From Tamarix chinensis (lineage: Eukaryota > Streptophyta > Magnoliopsida > Caryophyllales > Tamaricaceae), in NCBI GenBank assembly GCA_030549775.1, contig CM060172.1, positions 6,683,861 to 6,747,860 on the forward strand: a stretch of DNA of 64,000 nt. Direction: 5' to 3'. Positions 34,364-45,910 of this stretch are shown here, one piece after another. How positions within the stretch are numbered: position 1 is the first letter of the stretch; each line of letters opens with the position of its first letter. The position numbers and the translations under genes were made by a program. Below the pieces are notes generated by a model. That model was not told the origin of the DNA and made no database searches. It saw nothing but the letters and a program-made list of their open reading frames with translations.

Positions 34364-35669
34364 CCTAATGGTGGATGTTTTCGAGACTTCTTCTTCTCGA
34401 AAACCCTAAGAAAGATCTGCCTGCCACCGCTCCATCAGACGCCATTATCTCCACCTCCGGCCAACTTCAACGCCTTATCTTGCTCCCAATATCTTCCCTG
34501 CAACTCCATCTAGCTAACCATACCATTTTCAAACTTCGATTCTTCTTGCACGGGCGTCCATAACCGTGCAAAGTTTGCTTCTCATCTCGCCCAAAATCTT
34601 GACCCCGAGACGTTGAACCACCCTCCACCACCACATGCGCCGCTTCTAACACCTTCCAAACCAACCATTAAATCCTACTAATTATCCTCTACAGCCCCAT
34701 ATAATTATTTTAATTTTTCTTCCTCTCCATTACCCATTTTCCTAATTTTTGGCCCTCTTAGACCACTTTTCCGGCCACCTCCGGGAACCACCGCCGGTAC
34801 CACCAATACCCTCCAACTCAAGGTGAAACCCTATAACTTTTAAATACTTACTTTCTATTTATTGATAATTATTATGCTTTTATTCTAATTTTTAATGCTA
34901 ATTCGAGTTTAATTATTATTATTATAATTATTATTATTGTGGTTATCAACTGTATTTTGATTTCTAAATTTGGTTGACAGGTCTGGGAGTATTATTGAGT
35001 AAGATAAATTATTATTCTCGAATTTTGCCTATTTAATGTAATTATTACATGTTTAATATTATTATTAATAATATAATTAATATTATTATTGTTAGTATAA
35101 TTAGTTATTTGATACTGAAATTATTTCAGGAGAATTAGAAACCTAAAATTTTAATTAAGTCTCGTAGCTTTGCCTTTTATTATTATTTTTAGCATTTTTA
35201 ACATTATTACTAATTATATTATTATTATTAACCATATTAACTTTATATAATAAGTATATGTATAATATTAATATCTTTTTACATTTAAAATAGTATTATC
35301 ATTAAATGGGGAGGTTTCGAAATCCACTTTGTAAATTTAAGGCTTAGATTATTATTATTATTATTAAGTTTTCTATTAATATTACTACTATTAGTAATAA
35401 ATTGTTATTATTAAAATTATTATTATAATAAATATTATTATTATTATTACCTTTACTAAATTTATTTCGGTAAAGGGTAGAAACCCTTATATTACCTTTT
35501 TACTTTAAATTATAATAGTATGTATTAATGTTTTAGTGGTTTTGGGCATAATTAATTAAGAATCAAGACTTAAGATAAATTAGAAACTAATAGTAGTATA
35601 GGAAGGAAGCTAATCCTAGTATTTCTTCCCCATAATAGGTGAGCCTAGTCAAATCCCTCAAGTGGAATA

Positions 35670-35705
35670 GGAGCATGCTCCAAGACCGATGTCGTTTTAG
35701 GTAAG
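35670..35705 (+). promoter_or_regulatory. Palindrome plus splice-donor-like site in G1
   Basis: The perfect 12-bp palindrome GGAGCATGCTCC (35670-35681) is followed after about 17 bp by TTTTAG|GTAAG (junction 35700/35701), a consensus 5' splice site. Both are conserved in G2 (40232-40267), although the DNA between and around differs. Confidence 0.6.
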
Positions 35706-35984
35706 GAGTGCTAAGGCCTTTTATGTGCTTATGTGTATTATGTGTTTCGCATGTTATGTATCTATGTTTATTATTATTAAATATTTTATATGTGGTATGA
35801 ATTAGATTTGAAGTATGTTTTGTGTGGCATTTGTATTATTTATGTATGATAATTTGTGTTGTGTCCCTATAAGACATGCATGAGAGGAAGTCGATGTGGT
35901 TTGTGTGAGAGGAAGGATGAAAAAGGAGGATGGGGAAAGAAGTTGACTAAGGGAAGTGAGTTGACCTAAATTTTATGGTTTTAT

Positions 35985-36370
35985 AAGGAATAATCTAGTT
36001 TATGATGCTATTTGGGAGAATTTAATTTATGATATTATATGGGAGAATTTAAATTATGATTGATTGGGAGAATTAAATTATGGTTTGTTTGGGAGAATTT
36101 AGTTTATGATGTTATTTGGGGGAATGTAATTTATAATATTATATGGGAGAATTTAAGTTCTGATTTGATTTGGAGAATTAATTTATAATTTGTTTGGGAG
36201 AATTTAGTTTATGATGTTATTTGGGAGTATGTAATTTATAATATTATATGGGAGAATTTAAGTTATGATTTGATTGGGAGAGTTAATTTATAATTTGTTT
36301 GGGAGAATCTAATTCATGATGTTATTTGGGAAAATGTAATTTATGATTTTATGTGGAAGAATCTTTATGG
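35985..36370 (+). repeat. GGGAGAATTTA tandem array in G1
   Basis: Units of about 28-30 bp (GGGAGAATTTAATTTATGAT and variants) are grouped into a higher-order period of about 114 bp. For example, TTTAGTTTATGATGTTATTT recurs near 36088 and 36203. G2 has a shorter, more diverged version at about 40545-40720. Confidence 0.85.
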
Positions 36371-37028
36371 CTTGAATTTAGGGTTTGGTATGGAAGAATC
36401 TTTATGGTTTGAATTTAGGGTTCGGTATGGGTGAATCTTTGGTTTTGGTTGGATTGAATTTATGGTTTTGTATGACGGAATCTAGGGTTTACCTGGTGGT
36501 ATTAATGGATGTATGTTAGTATTAGGGTTTGTATGATGATATTAAGGTTTGTATGGTGGTAATTATAGTTGTATGGAGGTATTAGGATTTACATGGTGAT
36601 CTTGATGGTTGAATGGTGGTATTAGGGTTTGCATGGTTGAATTTAGGGTTTCACGTGGAATTTTAGGATTTGCATGAAAACGGTTCAAGGTTTGCATGGG
36701 GAGATTAATGTTTGCATGGAAGAGAAATTTACGTGTGAAAAGTTGATTTGGGATGTAAGGGAGGAAGTAGAAGAGTTATTTGGGTGTTTGAATATTTTGG
36801 GTGAAAAATAATACGTAAGACATTATAAGGGTATGGAGGAGACTGAATTATGATTTGTTGTGGTTAATTGAGGTATATGGTGGCTGATTAGGGTTTTTGG
36901 TGTTATCATGTGCATATGGTGATTAAAGTGTAATTGTGATGTGTGGTGATTTATGCATGTTTGGTAAAAGCCCTTGAATAAGATACTTAAAACATTAATC
37001 ACGTAAAGAGGAAGATGTTGAGCCGGCC

Positions 37029-37366
37029 CAGACCGATCCACCGGCATAATAGTGGCCAGGTACTGCGGTAACCTGGAGATCGATCCACCGGCTTAATAGT
37101 GGTAGGGTATGTTACCCTAGTGACCGATCCACCGGCAATAATAGTGGGGGATCCCGAGCTCAACGAACCAAACTATACATGTTGATAATAAGTGGGAAGA
37201 CATTATCTACTTACAGTGGAACACCGTGCGAGAAGGGGCCAGACCGATCCACCGGCATATAATAGTGGTAGGGCATGTACCCTAAGTGACCGATCCACCG
37301 GCTATAATAGTGGCCAGGAGCCAGAGTGCCCTGGAGACCGATCCACCGGCAAAATAGTGGGGTTTC
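37029..37366 (+). repeat. Six-copy CCGATCCACCGG array in G1
   Basis: The module (C/T)CGATCCACCGG-N-TATAATAGTGG occurs six times, near 37032, 37082, 37124, 37244, 37289 and 37339. They form two triplets: spacing is about 43-50 bp within a triplet and about 120 bp between them. The third unit of each triplet ends in a longer G-run (GTGGGG), followed by a CCGAGCTCAACG or CCGTACTCGCATGG sequence. A CAGTGGAACACC element starts the second triplet. Each unit has a short CCAC...GTGG inverted repeat. Confidence 0.92.
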
Positions 37367-37650
37367 CGTACTCGCATGGATTTGATAAAAAGTATGTTGT
37401 GAAATGAACTCTGATAAGAGATTAATGAAATGATTAATCTGGACTACAATCGGGCCATGTACTCTACTTGGATGGTTGTATGTATTTATGTGATCATATT
37501 GGTCTTATGCATTATTATTATTCCTGCATTATTGTACAACTATGTGTTGGCCTTAGTGATCAAGTCACCTTACTCAGTACTGGACCCGTACTGATACTAC
37601 CTTGGTTGATGGGTCCTGTGATGATCCACTGATGGTGGGGAGCAGACCTC

Positions 37651-37660
37651 TTGTGCAGGT
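37651..37660 (+). promoter_or_regulatory. Splice-acceptor-like site in G1
   Basis: TTGTGCAG|GT, 1,958 bp after the donor-like site. The same TGTGCAGGT is at 42197-42205 in G2 and about 53735-53743 in G5. Confidence 0.5.
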
Positions 37661-38026
37661 TTAAGATCAGAGACTATTTTGGGGTGGCAGGCCTGACTTG
37701 AGTGAGTAGGCAAATCCGGAATTTGACCCATCGGGTTTTTATCTTGTTTAAATGTATTTCTATTTGGAAGTTACAAGTGTTAATAAACGTTTATGCGTAC
37801 TCTAATTTTGTTGTATGATGTTTTGAATTCTTTTATGAATTGTTAATTTGAATTTAGCGTAAATCTTTTCTTTAGCCTTAGCACTTGGTACTGGAACGGT
37901 CGGAGAGAACCGGTCTGGTACTAAGTGTGGCGGTAACATTCCCAGAATTCACAGGTTTTAAGTATTTCTATTTTAATTGCTTCCGCTTTTCAAAAAAAAA
38001 AAAGTAGTGAATTTTGGGGTGTTACA

Positions 38027-38077
38027 GATAGTTCATGAGAACTAGTCGACTGGTTTAGTCTAAAAGGTTGGTGGTTA
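38027..38077 (-). repeat. 51-bp host spacer between G1 and G2
   Basis: Right copy of G1's target duplication (GATAG) plus 46 bp of element B's LTR. The 46 bp align with TTCATGAGAACCACTTGGCT and following bases near 50884-50930 in the other LTR, which is an empty site. Confidence 0.85.
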
Positions 38078-39125
38078 TGAAATGCCCCGAAAATTTCTAA
38101 TTTTAAATATTATATTTAAATGAGGTTTTATTATAAAATTTAATTAAGTATATTACTTTATTTAAAATAAAAGGAAATTTATTAGGGCAAATCAAGAATA
38201 AATCTATAAGTATTTTAATTAGGAGAAATTTAGGTATTTTCTCTAAATTAAGGATTTTATTTTAGAAATTAACTAAATAAATTATTTTATTTATAATAAG
38301 AAGGAGGACATAATTCCAAATTAATATTAAGTTAATAAATAATTTAATTGGAGAAAATTAGGGTGTTTTAATAATTAATATAGAATTTATGGAAAATCTT
38401 TCAAAAATCCTAATTTAGCCTAAAAAGTGATTTAAATATTATTTTATTTAAATATTATTATTTTTAAATATATCAAATATTTTAATTAATTTAAATACCC
38501 AATATTATTATTTTTCCTTCTTCCCTTCTTCTTTTTCCTTTTCTTCTTCCTTTTTCTTTCCCTTTCTTTCTTTTCTTGTTTTCTTTTTCCTCCTCTTTTC
38601 CCCGTTTGGGCTGCCTCTCACGCGGCCCACTTCTCCTTTCTCCTCTTTCCTTCGGCGCGGCCTAGCCCGCACGGCCGACTACTGCGTCCCTTCCCCCAGC
38701 GCCGCGTTTTATGTTTGTTTTGCCCCTAGACGCGTCATTCCATTTAAACTCCTTTAACCCGCGCGCGAACCGCCCCGTTCTCCCCTTTTCTTTTCTTTCC
38801 CGGCCGACCGGCCCACCTCCCTTTTTTCTTCCTTCTTCCTCCGTCCTCCTCCGTCGGTGCGCTGCAACCTTTCGACCCCGTCAATGGCATCTCCGGTCAC
38901 GAGACCTTTGACCGACCTTTTCTTGGCTCATTGTATTCCTCTTTACTCAAGGAATAAATTGGCATAAATCTTGTCTGTTATATCTCGCCCGTTTCTTCTC
39001 CCCAGCCTCACGAAAATCTGAAGCAACCCAAACGATGGCCGATCAATTACTACCACCGGCTGCCCAAATTCTCGCACCCCATAATTTCCTGCCGACCCCC
39101 AAAACCCTATTATACCGTCTACAAT

Positions 39126-39135
39126 CTATAAATAG
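39126..39135 (+). promoter_or_regulatory. TATA box of G2
   Basis: CTATAAATAG, identical to G1's and in the same context (after CCAAAACCCTATTATACC-like sequence). Confidence 0.75.
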
Positions 39136-39966
39136 CCTTGTTATAGGAGTTTTTGGATTTTTTCTGCCCCGAGACCCTAAGCCCGAGTTGCCAGCCACCG
39201 CAACTTCAGACGCGTATTCCGCCGCCTTTAGCCAACTTCAACGCCACCGCCACATTCCAAATTTTTCCCTGCAACGCCATCTAGTTAACTAAACCATTTT
39301 CAACCTTCGATTCGTCTTGCACAGGCCTCCATAACCGTGCAAATTTTGCTGCTCATCTCGCCAGAATTTTACCCCGAAACCTTAAACCACCGTCCGCCGC
39401 CGTGAGCCGCCACCTTTGGCTGCACCACCACCATCATTTTGTCCCTCTCCTCCTGGGAAACCATAAAAACCTCTTATCTCACCTCAATTCTCCCTATCTT
39501 TTTCCCAACATCCATCTTTCCCTTTTTTCTTCTCTTTTTCCGGCCACCGCCGCCGCCGCCGTGCACCACCGCCGGTGCCACCTATCCCCACCAACCTAAG
39601 GTTGAACCCTAGACCTTCTCAACCATTTTCCATACTATTATAAGCCTTGGTTTAAATTATTTCAATTATTTGCATATAAATACCATTATTATTATTCTTA
39701 ATATTTATATTCTTAATATGTTTTATTATTATTAGTAGTAGTATTATTGTTTTATTATTATTTATGTTGAGGGCTGAAGCTTTATTGTATTTTAATTCGA
39801 TTTTATTTTTATTCCTCTTATTATTTCTTTTATTACTATTATTAATATTAATATGTTATAAGTATAATAATTGTTATTATTTTATATTTTGAATTTCTAT
39901 TATTCTTATTCCATTATTATTAATGCAAATATTTCACCATTAGTATTGTTAGTAATGTTATTGTTG

Positions 39967-39969
<3 letters not shown>

Positions 39970-40031
<62 letters not shown>

Positions 40032-40035
40032 TATA
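39970..40035. repeat. ATT microsatellite in G2
   Basis: About 20 near-perfect TTA/ATT units. Confidence 0.95.
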
Positions 40036-40231
40036 TTCTCATTGATATTAGTTTTATTATCTTTGATATTATTATATTAGTATCATTATTATTATTAGGG
40101 TAAAGTCTTTAACCCTATATTATCAAGGTTTATAATATCTCTATTATTTTTATGTCTTTAGCAAAGTTAGAATTTTGTTAAGGTTATTTTATTAGTATGT
40201 TATTATTTGGTCAAAGCCCTAAGGAGGCATA

Positions 40232-40267
40232 GGAGCATGCTCCAAGACCGGTGACATTTTAGGTAAG
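40232..40267 (+). promoter_or_regulatory. Palindrome plus splice-donor-like site in G2
   Basis: GGAGCATGCTCC (40232-40243), then ATTTTAG|GTAAG (junction 40262/40263). Matches G1 in both elements and in their spacing. Confidence 0.6.
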
Positions 40268-41554
40268 GGGTGCTAAGGTCTTTTGTGTGCTCATATGCAT
40301 TATGTGTCTCGCATGCTATGTATCCTACGTTATTATTGTAATTATTTCGTATGTGATATAACGTGGAGTTTAAGTATGTTTTTATATGGCACGTGTACTG
40401 TATATGATGATATGTGTTGTGACCCTGTAAGACATGCATGTGAGGATGTTGTTGTGGTTTATGTGGGAGAAAGGATGAAAAAGGAGGATGGGGAAAGAAT
40501 TTGACTAAGGGAAGTGAGTTGACCTACTTTAATGGATTTATAAGGAAGAATCTAATGTATGGTTTTATGTGGAAGAATATAATTTATGTTTTTATGCGGA
40601 GAATATAATATATATGGTTTTATTTGGAAGAATGTAATTTATGATGTCATATGGGAGAATCGAATTTATTGGTTGTTTGGGAGATTCTAATTTATGATTT
40701 TATATGGGAGAATCTAATTAATTGTAAGGTAAGGATGAATCTTCGATTTTATGTGATTTGAATCTAGGGTTTGGTAAGGATGAATATTTGGTTGGTATGG
40801 ATTGAATGTAGGGTTTGGTATGGACAAATCTTTGGGTTTTATATGGTTTGAATTTAGGTTTGGTATGGGTGAATCTTTGGTTTTGTGTGGATTGAATTTA
40901 GGGTTTTGTATGAAGGAATCATGGTTTGTATGGTGGTATTTATAGTTGTATGGAGGTATTAGGGTTTACATGGTGGCATTGATGGTTGTATGGTGGTATT
41001 AGGGTGTGCATGGTTGAATTTAGGGTTTCACGTGGAATTTTAGGGTTTGCATGAAAAAGGTTTGAAGGTTTGCATGAGGAGACTAATGTCTGCATGGGTA
41101 TGAAATTTACATGTGGAAAGTTAATTTGGGATGTAAGGAAGGTAATGTAAGTGTTATTTGGGTGTTGAACTATTTTTGACGGAAAATAGTACGTGGAGCA
41201 TTATGAGGGTACGGAAGAGACTGAATTAGGGTTTGGAGTAATGAACTCTGGGTTGTTGTGATTAACTAAGGTTGGAGTGGATAATTGTGGTTTGTTATGA
41301 TTAACTAAGGCGTGGAGTGGCTAATTATAGTTGTTATAGTTAAATAGAGTTTGGAGTGGTTAACTATGGTTTGTTGTGGTTAAATGAGGTATGTGGTGGC
41401 TGATTAGGGTTTTTGTGTTATCATGTGTATGTGGTGATTTAAGTGTAATTATGATGGTGGAATTTTATGATTTGTGATGACTTATGCATGTCCAGGGTGA
41501 AAGCTTTGAATAAGATACTTAAGACACTAATTATTTAAAGTGGAAGATCGTTGA

Positions 41555-41915
41555 GACGGGACCAACAGATCCACCGGTTCGGAATAGTGGTTAGGGTTTT
41601 TACCCTATGTGTGACCGATCCACCGGTTATAATAGTGGTTAGAGCAGAATGCTCTATGCGTAAACCGATCCACCGGTTATAATAGTGGGGGTTCCCGAGT
41701 TCAACAACCGCAAACCAGAGTTTTGGTAAAATGCCTAAAAGATACTAATTACTTACAGTGGAACACCATGCGAGCCAGGGCCAACCGATCCACCGGTTAG
41801 GAATAGTGGTTAGGACGTGTAGTCCTATGTGTTTCCGATCCACCGGCTATAATAGTGGTTAGGGTATGATACCCTATGTGCCTCCGATCCACTGGCTATA
41901 ATAGTGGGGGCTTCC
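41555..41915 (+). repeat. Six-copy CCGATCCACCGG array in G2
   Basis: Six modules near 41567, 41612, 41662, 41785, 41835 and 41884, again two triplets. The third member of each is followed by a G-run (GTGGGGG). The second triplet is introduced by CAGTGGAACACCATGCGAG and closed by CCGTACTCGCATGG, as in G1. Confidence 0.92.
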
Positions 41916-42196
41916 GTACTCGCATGGATTTGATATAAAGCATGGTGTGTATCGACTTCTGATAAAAGATTAATTAAGTAATTAATCTGGACTATGATTG
42001 GGCCTTTATGTATGTACCTGAATGATTGGTCGATATTATGATATGATGATGGTCTTTATGATCTTTTATTCTTATGCATGATTTTATGTGCTTACGTGTT
42101 GGTCTTAGCGTTCGGTTACCTTACTCAGTACGCAGCGTACTGATCACCCCTTTCATGGGTGTTGCTCATTCCCACGAGTAGTATACCCTTCTAGTT

Positions 42197-42206
42197 TGTG
42201 CAGGTG
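42197..42206 (+). promoter_or_regulatory. Splice-acceptor-like site in G2
   Basis: TTTGTGCAG|GTGGG, 1,941 bp after the donor-like site; preceded by the T-rich CCCTTCTAGTTTG. Confidence 0.5.
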
Positions 42207-44410
42207 GGCGAGACATCAGTTGGGGCTGAGTGTTGAGCATGTTTGGCTCGAGTTTTGAGAGTGGTGGTCGTATTTCCTCTTCATGTGATTTTATTTCATT
42301 ATATTATTTCTGGTGTATTAAAATTACCCTCTTATGATTCATTACTTGTATTAAGTGTTTCCAATAAATCTTTTATTGATTGTAAGATAATTCCCTTCGA
42401 GGAATTTTGATTTCGCACTCTGATTTTTATTTGAATCATGATTCTTGATGCATACTCTGATTTTGTTTTACAACCGGTTAATGCTTATTTGGAATTTGGA
42501 TTGTATTGATTTATAATTGATTATTTCTTTTCTTAGCCTTAGCACTTGATACTGAAACGGTCGGAGAGAACCAGTCTAGTACTAAGTGTGGCGGTAACAT
42601 TTCCAAAATTCACAGGTTTTCAATGTTTCTAATTTAATTACTTCCACTTTTTAAAAAAAAATTAGTGAATTTTGGGGTGTTACAGGGTAGAGGTAGACAC
42701 CAACCCCTGTTGACCTATAGAAAACTAATTGATGGGTTTAACTAACCAATTGAATAGTCATAACAACAACACAACTAGTTCGGTTTAACAAATTGATGGG
42801 TCTAAGTAGAGACCAAACAACCCTAGCCTGTAGGAATGCCAGTTCATGGATTTGACCAACCAATCAACTGTTCAATAAGACAAGTTCACTTGTTTACCAA
42901 ATAAATCGATTGATCTCGAGACCAACCAATCCAAAACTCCAACACATTCAATTGTTTGAAAAACCAAATGATTGGTTTGAGGAACTAATTGATTGGTCTG
43001 TGAATAACACAAACCAAACTTATGAAACACACACCAAATTTTACCATATTAATGCTAGCATGCTTCTATATCAAAACAAACATAAAAATACATGCTTCAT
43101 ACATAAAATCACCTGGACAATTGGTGATGTACACACTTAACCAAATCATGCTCAACAATCAGTTTTATACATAAAACTGAGAAAACTCCTCAACACCTAC
43201 TTGAGAAGGATTATCCCATATGCTCATAACATAGAACACAATTAGATCATCCTTATATAAATACTAATGCATGGAACCCCAATATATCACGAAAACCTAA
43301 TTATATTAAAGACAAGAATGCCCTACCTTGAAGCAATTATTATAGCACATAACTCCTATTAGATGGCATATCTAGCAAGACTTTGATTCCTAAGAGAATC
43401 AAAGTAAAACCTTTAAAAATATTCTTCTAAAACTTCATCAAAAGCTAAGAAAACAAGAAAAAGAAGAACAAGAGAAACAAAAAACACTACCTTTTGACTC
43501 AAAAGAGGGTATTAAAGAGAAGCTAAAATCTCCAAGTTTTCTCAACCTTAATTCTTCCTTGCATAGGGAAAGGAAGAGAGAATTAAAACAAAGATTGGAA
43601 GAAGAGAATGGAACATAATGCTTGCACAATTTAAAGGAGAAAACCAAATAGGATCTCTAGTTTTGTCTCAATAGAAGGAAGAAGAAAGGAAAATAGAAGG
43701 GTGTTCAACACTTAGTGAGATTTCTCAAGGAGAAGGGAGAAAAGAGTAAGAACACAAGTGAGGAGTGATAATGGGTCAACAAAATGAGAGATACAGGGGC
43801 AAGTTGGTCAACATCCTCAAGGAAAAGATGGATGATACATGTGAGGTTGAGTGTGAATAAGCCAAGAAGTGAAGGATGACTTGATCGAGTTATCAAGGGT
43901 TGAGTGCAGTAAGAGATGAGTATGTAAGTAGGTTGGAAAGTTAGGGGAGAGTGTATAAATTCAAAAATCATTGTTCTACTTGCTAGAAGAGAGAAGGAGA
44001 GGCGAGGGAAAATGAGAAGGGAGACTTGCCTCTAAAAGTGGCTTTTTGGAAGAATTTTACTAATATGAAAATAATACTAGACCACTAAAACATACTTATT
44101 AGCATAATTAAACTCAAATTAGAAGTTTTCATAATCATTGGAGAGAAACTCAAATCAAAATCAGAATTAGATTTGAAATCACATGTAAACAAGTGAATCA
44201 GTGTGGGTAAACCAATCAATTGGTTTGTTGAAAATAAGAACATAAATTTCCTCAGCACACTAGTCAATTGGTTATTTAAACCAACAGACTGGCATGCCTA
44301 AAATTCACATTTTTATTAAAATTTCAATTCCATTTCAAAACATAACTCATTTATTTTATAACAACATAATTTTAAATATAATTTGAAGGATTTTAGGATA
44401 GGGTATTACA

Positions 44411-44426
44411 ACACTACCCCCTTAAA
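44411..44426 (-). other. Polypurine tract of element B
   Basis: Element strand: TTTAAGGGGGTAGTG immediately before the 3' LTR. Matches element A's PPT at 10666-10678. Confidence 0.87.
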
Positions 44427-45910
44427 GAGACTTCATCCACGAAGTCCACAAAAGAAATACATTGTTTTAAACTTAAAACATAAGTAATCCTAAGCCATTA
44501 AACAAAAGATTACAATAACTAAGGGTTAATACACAAGAAAAGGCCACTGCCCCTTTAAAAGAGGTAGTGTTACCCATGTAAAGCACCTAAGCAAACAACT
44601 CTAAATACTCCACTTTGATCTCCTCCTCAAACTCCCAAGTGGCCTCCTCTAACCTATGATGTGATCACAAGGCCTTCATGAGTGGTACACTCTTGAAATG
44701 AGTCTCCCAAGTTTTGTAATCTAGGATCCTTAATGGACTCTTATCATACTTCAACAACTCATCGAGTTCAATCATCTCTGCCTAAATGAAGTGCGAAGGA
44801 TCTAACACGTACCTCCTCAATTGAGAGATGAAGAAAATTTTACACACGTACAAAAGCTCCACTGGTAAGGCAAGATGATAAAAAAACCTCTCCAACTCGA
44901 CTCAATATCTTGTACGGCCTAATGAACCTTAGGCTAATCTTTCACTTATGATCAAAATGCATCACTCCCTTGGTTGGTGAAACCCATAGAAGGACATTGT
45001 CGCCTGCTTCTAACTCATATACTCTCCTCCGCATATCTGCATAACTCTTCTACCTATCCTGGGCTGCCTTCATCCAATCTCAAATCATCCTAATCTGCTT
45101 GGTAGTATCCTTTACCATCTCTAGTTCTAACACAACTTTCTCACTAGAGTCACTCCAACACACGGGACTACAACACTTTTGTTCATAAAGTGGCTTGAAA
45201 GGTGCCATCCCAATGCTTACATGATGATTATTGTTGTAGGAGAACTCTACCAAACCCAAATGATCCTTCCAAATGCCTTGAAATTGAAGAATGCAAGCCC
45301 GAAGCATATCTTCTAAGATCTGAATAGTATGCTTAGTCTGACCATCTATAGCTGGATGGAAAGTTGTCCTCATCTTAAGTTGTGTCTCAAAAGTCACTTA
45401 CAAATTTTTCCAGAAATGCAAAAAAAAAAATCTAGAATTTTAGTTCAACACAATGTCCTTAGGCACCCCACAGTACCAAACCACATGCTTCCAATAAGCA
45501 TTGGCCATTTGTTCCACACTCCAAGTCGACTTTATCTGTATGAATATCGTTAACTTAGTAAACCAGTCAACCATAACCCTAATTGAATCCAAACCACTAC
45601 GGGTCTTAGGAAAACCGATCATAAAGTCCATTGACACACTATCCCATTTGCACTCAGGGACCTCTAATGGCTGAACTAAATTCGTTGGATGCTTGTGTTC
45701 CACCTTGATCTTCTAACACATGAAGCACCAAGTGACAATGTTTGCAACCTCTAGCTTTATAAGGGGCCACCAATAGATCCGTCTCAAATCCTACTACAGC
45801 TTATCCCCTCTAGGGTGGATGGAATAAGGTGAACAATGAACCTCTCCTAGGATCCTCTTCTTATGCTCCCCACAACTCTGTAGAATGCACCACCATCTAC
45901 GGAAACATAT
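44427..45910 (-). pseudogene. Element B integrase and chromodomain (broken)
   Basis: Read from the right, the frame 45703-45440 has the core start WDSVSMDFMIGFPKTRSG with the first catalytic Asp present, and VVWYCGVPKDIVLN, where the second catalytic Asp position ends in Asn. Frame 45397-45080 continues with TTFHPAIDGQTKHTIQILED (canonical HPQTDGQTER..., the catalytic Glu changed to Lys) and LVEFSYNNNHHVSIGMAPF. The chromodomain follows at about 44580-44740 with VPLMKALWSHHRLEEATWEFEE-like residues. The HHCC finger lies around 45700-45900 with stops. Integrase is inactive; the domain order and type match element A. Confidence 0.83.

Larger units (their letters stand above)
33321..38026 (+). 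mobile_element. Giant solo LTR G1 (4,706 bp), TSD GATAG
   Basis: Begins TGAAATGCCCCGAAAATTTC and ends TTTTGGGGTGTTACA, flanked by identical 5-bp GATAG at 33316-33320 and 38027-38031. There is no internal LTR repeat, PBS, PPT or coding domain, so it is a solo LTR, from LTR-LTR recombination of a large Ty3-type or non-autonomous (LARD-like) element. From left to right it holds an AT-rich U3, a poly-pyrimidine tract (33745-33815) and a GC-rich promoter region with TATA at 34354. Then come ATT-rich DNA (34860-35520), a splice-donor-like site with a palindrome (35670-35705), a GGGAGAATTTA array, a CCGATCCACCGG array, a splice-acceptor-like site (37658) and an A-run near the end. The family is unidentified. 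Confidence 0.93.
38078..42684 (+). mobile_element. Giant solo LTR G2 (4,607 bp), TSD GGTTA/GGGTA
   Basis: Same family and orientation as G1: starts TGAAATGCCCCGAAAATTTC and ends TTTTGGGGTGTTACA. The flanks are GGTTA (38073-38077) and GGGTA (42685-42689), one mismatch. It has the same internal order: polypyrimidine tract, GC-rich promoter, TATA (39126), ATT-rich zone with a long ATT array, palindrome and donor-like site, GGTTTGTATGG-type repeats, six CCGATCCACCGG modules, acceptor-like site and an A-run. It is diverged from G1, so the two are not a recent tandem duplication. There are no protein domains. The leucine-rich frame at 39871-40080 is the translated ATT array. Confidence 0.92.
31638..44410 (-). 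repeat. 3' LTR of element B, split by G1 and G2
   Basis: The LTR pieces are 31638-33320, 38032-38077 and 42690-44410, aligning in order with 49263-52662. The left end TTTAACACCCCC corresponds to TGTAAAACCCC of the other LTR (G to T in the terminal TG). Inside are three tandem copies of a module of about 100 bp with GGATCTTCAACATCCATCA and GGTGAGGGGGCA (32430-32770). Next come four GTGTTTAGAGATAACACCAA repeats (32900-33060) and the CAACTAGTTGG motif field. Confidence 0.9.

Noticed and set aside
39871..40080. Poly-leucine reading frame
   Set aside because: It is the translation of the ATT microsatellite in G2.
33321..42684. G1 plus G2 as the two LTRs of one element with a 51-bp interior
   Set aside because: Each has its own target duplication, and the 51 bp are element B LTR sequence.
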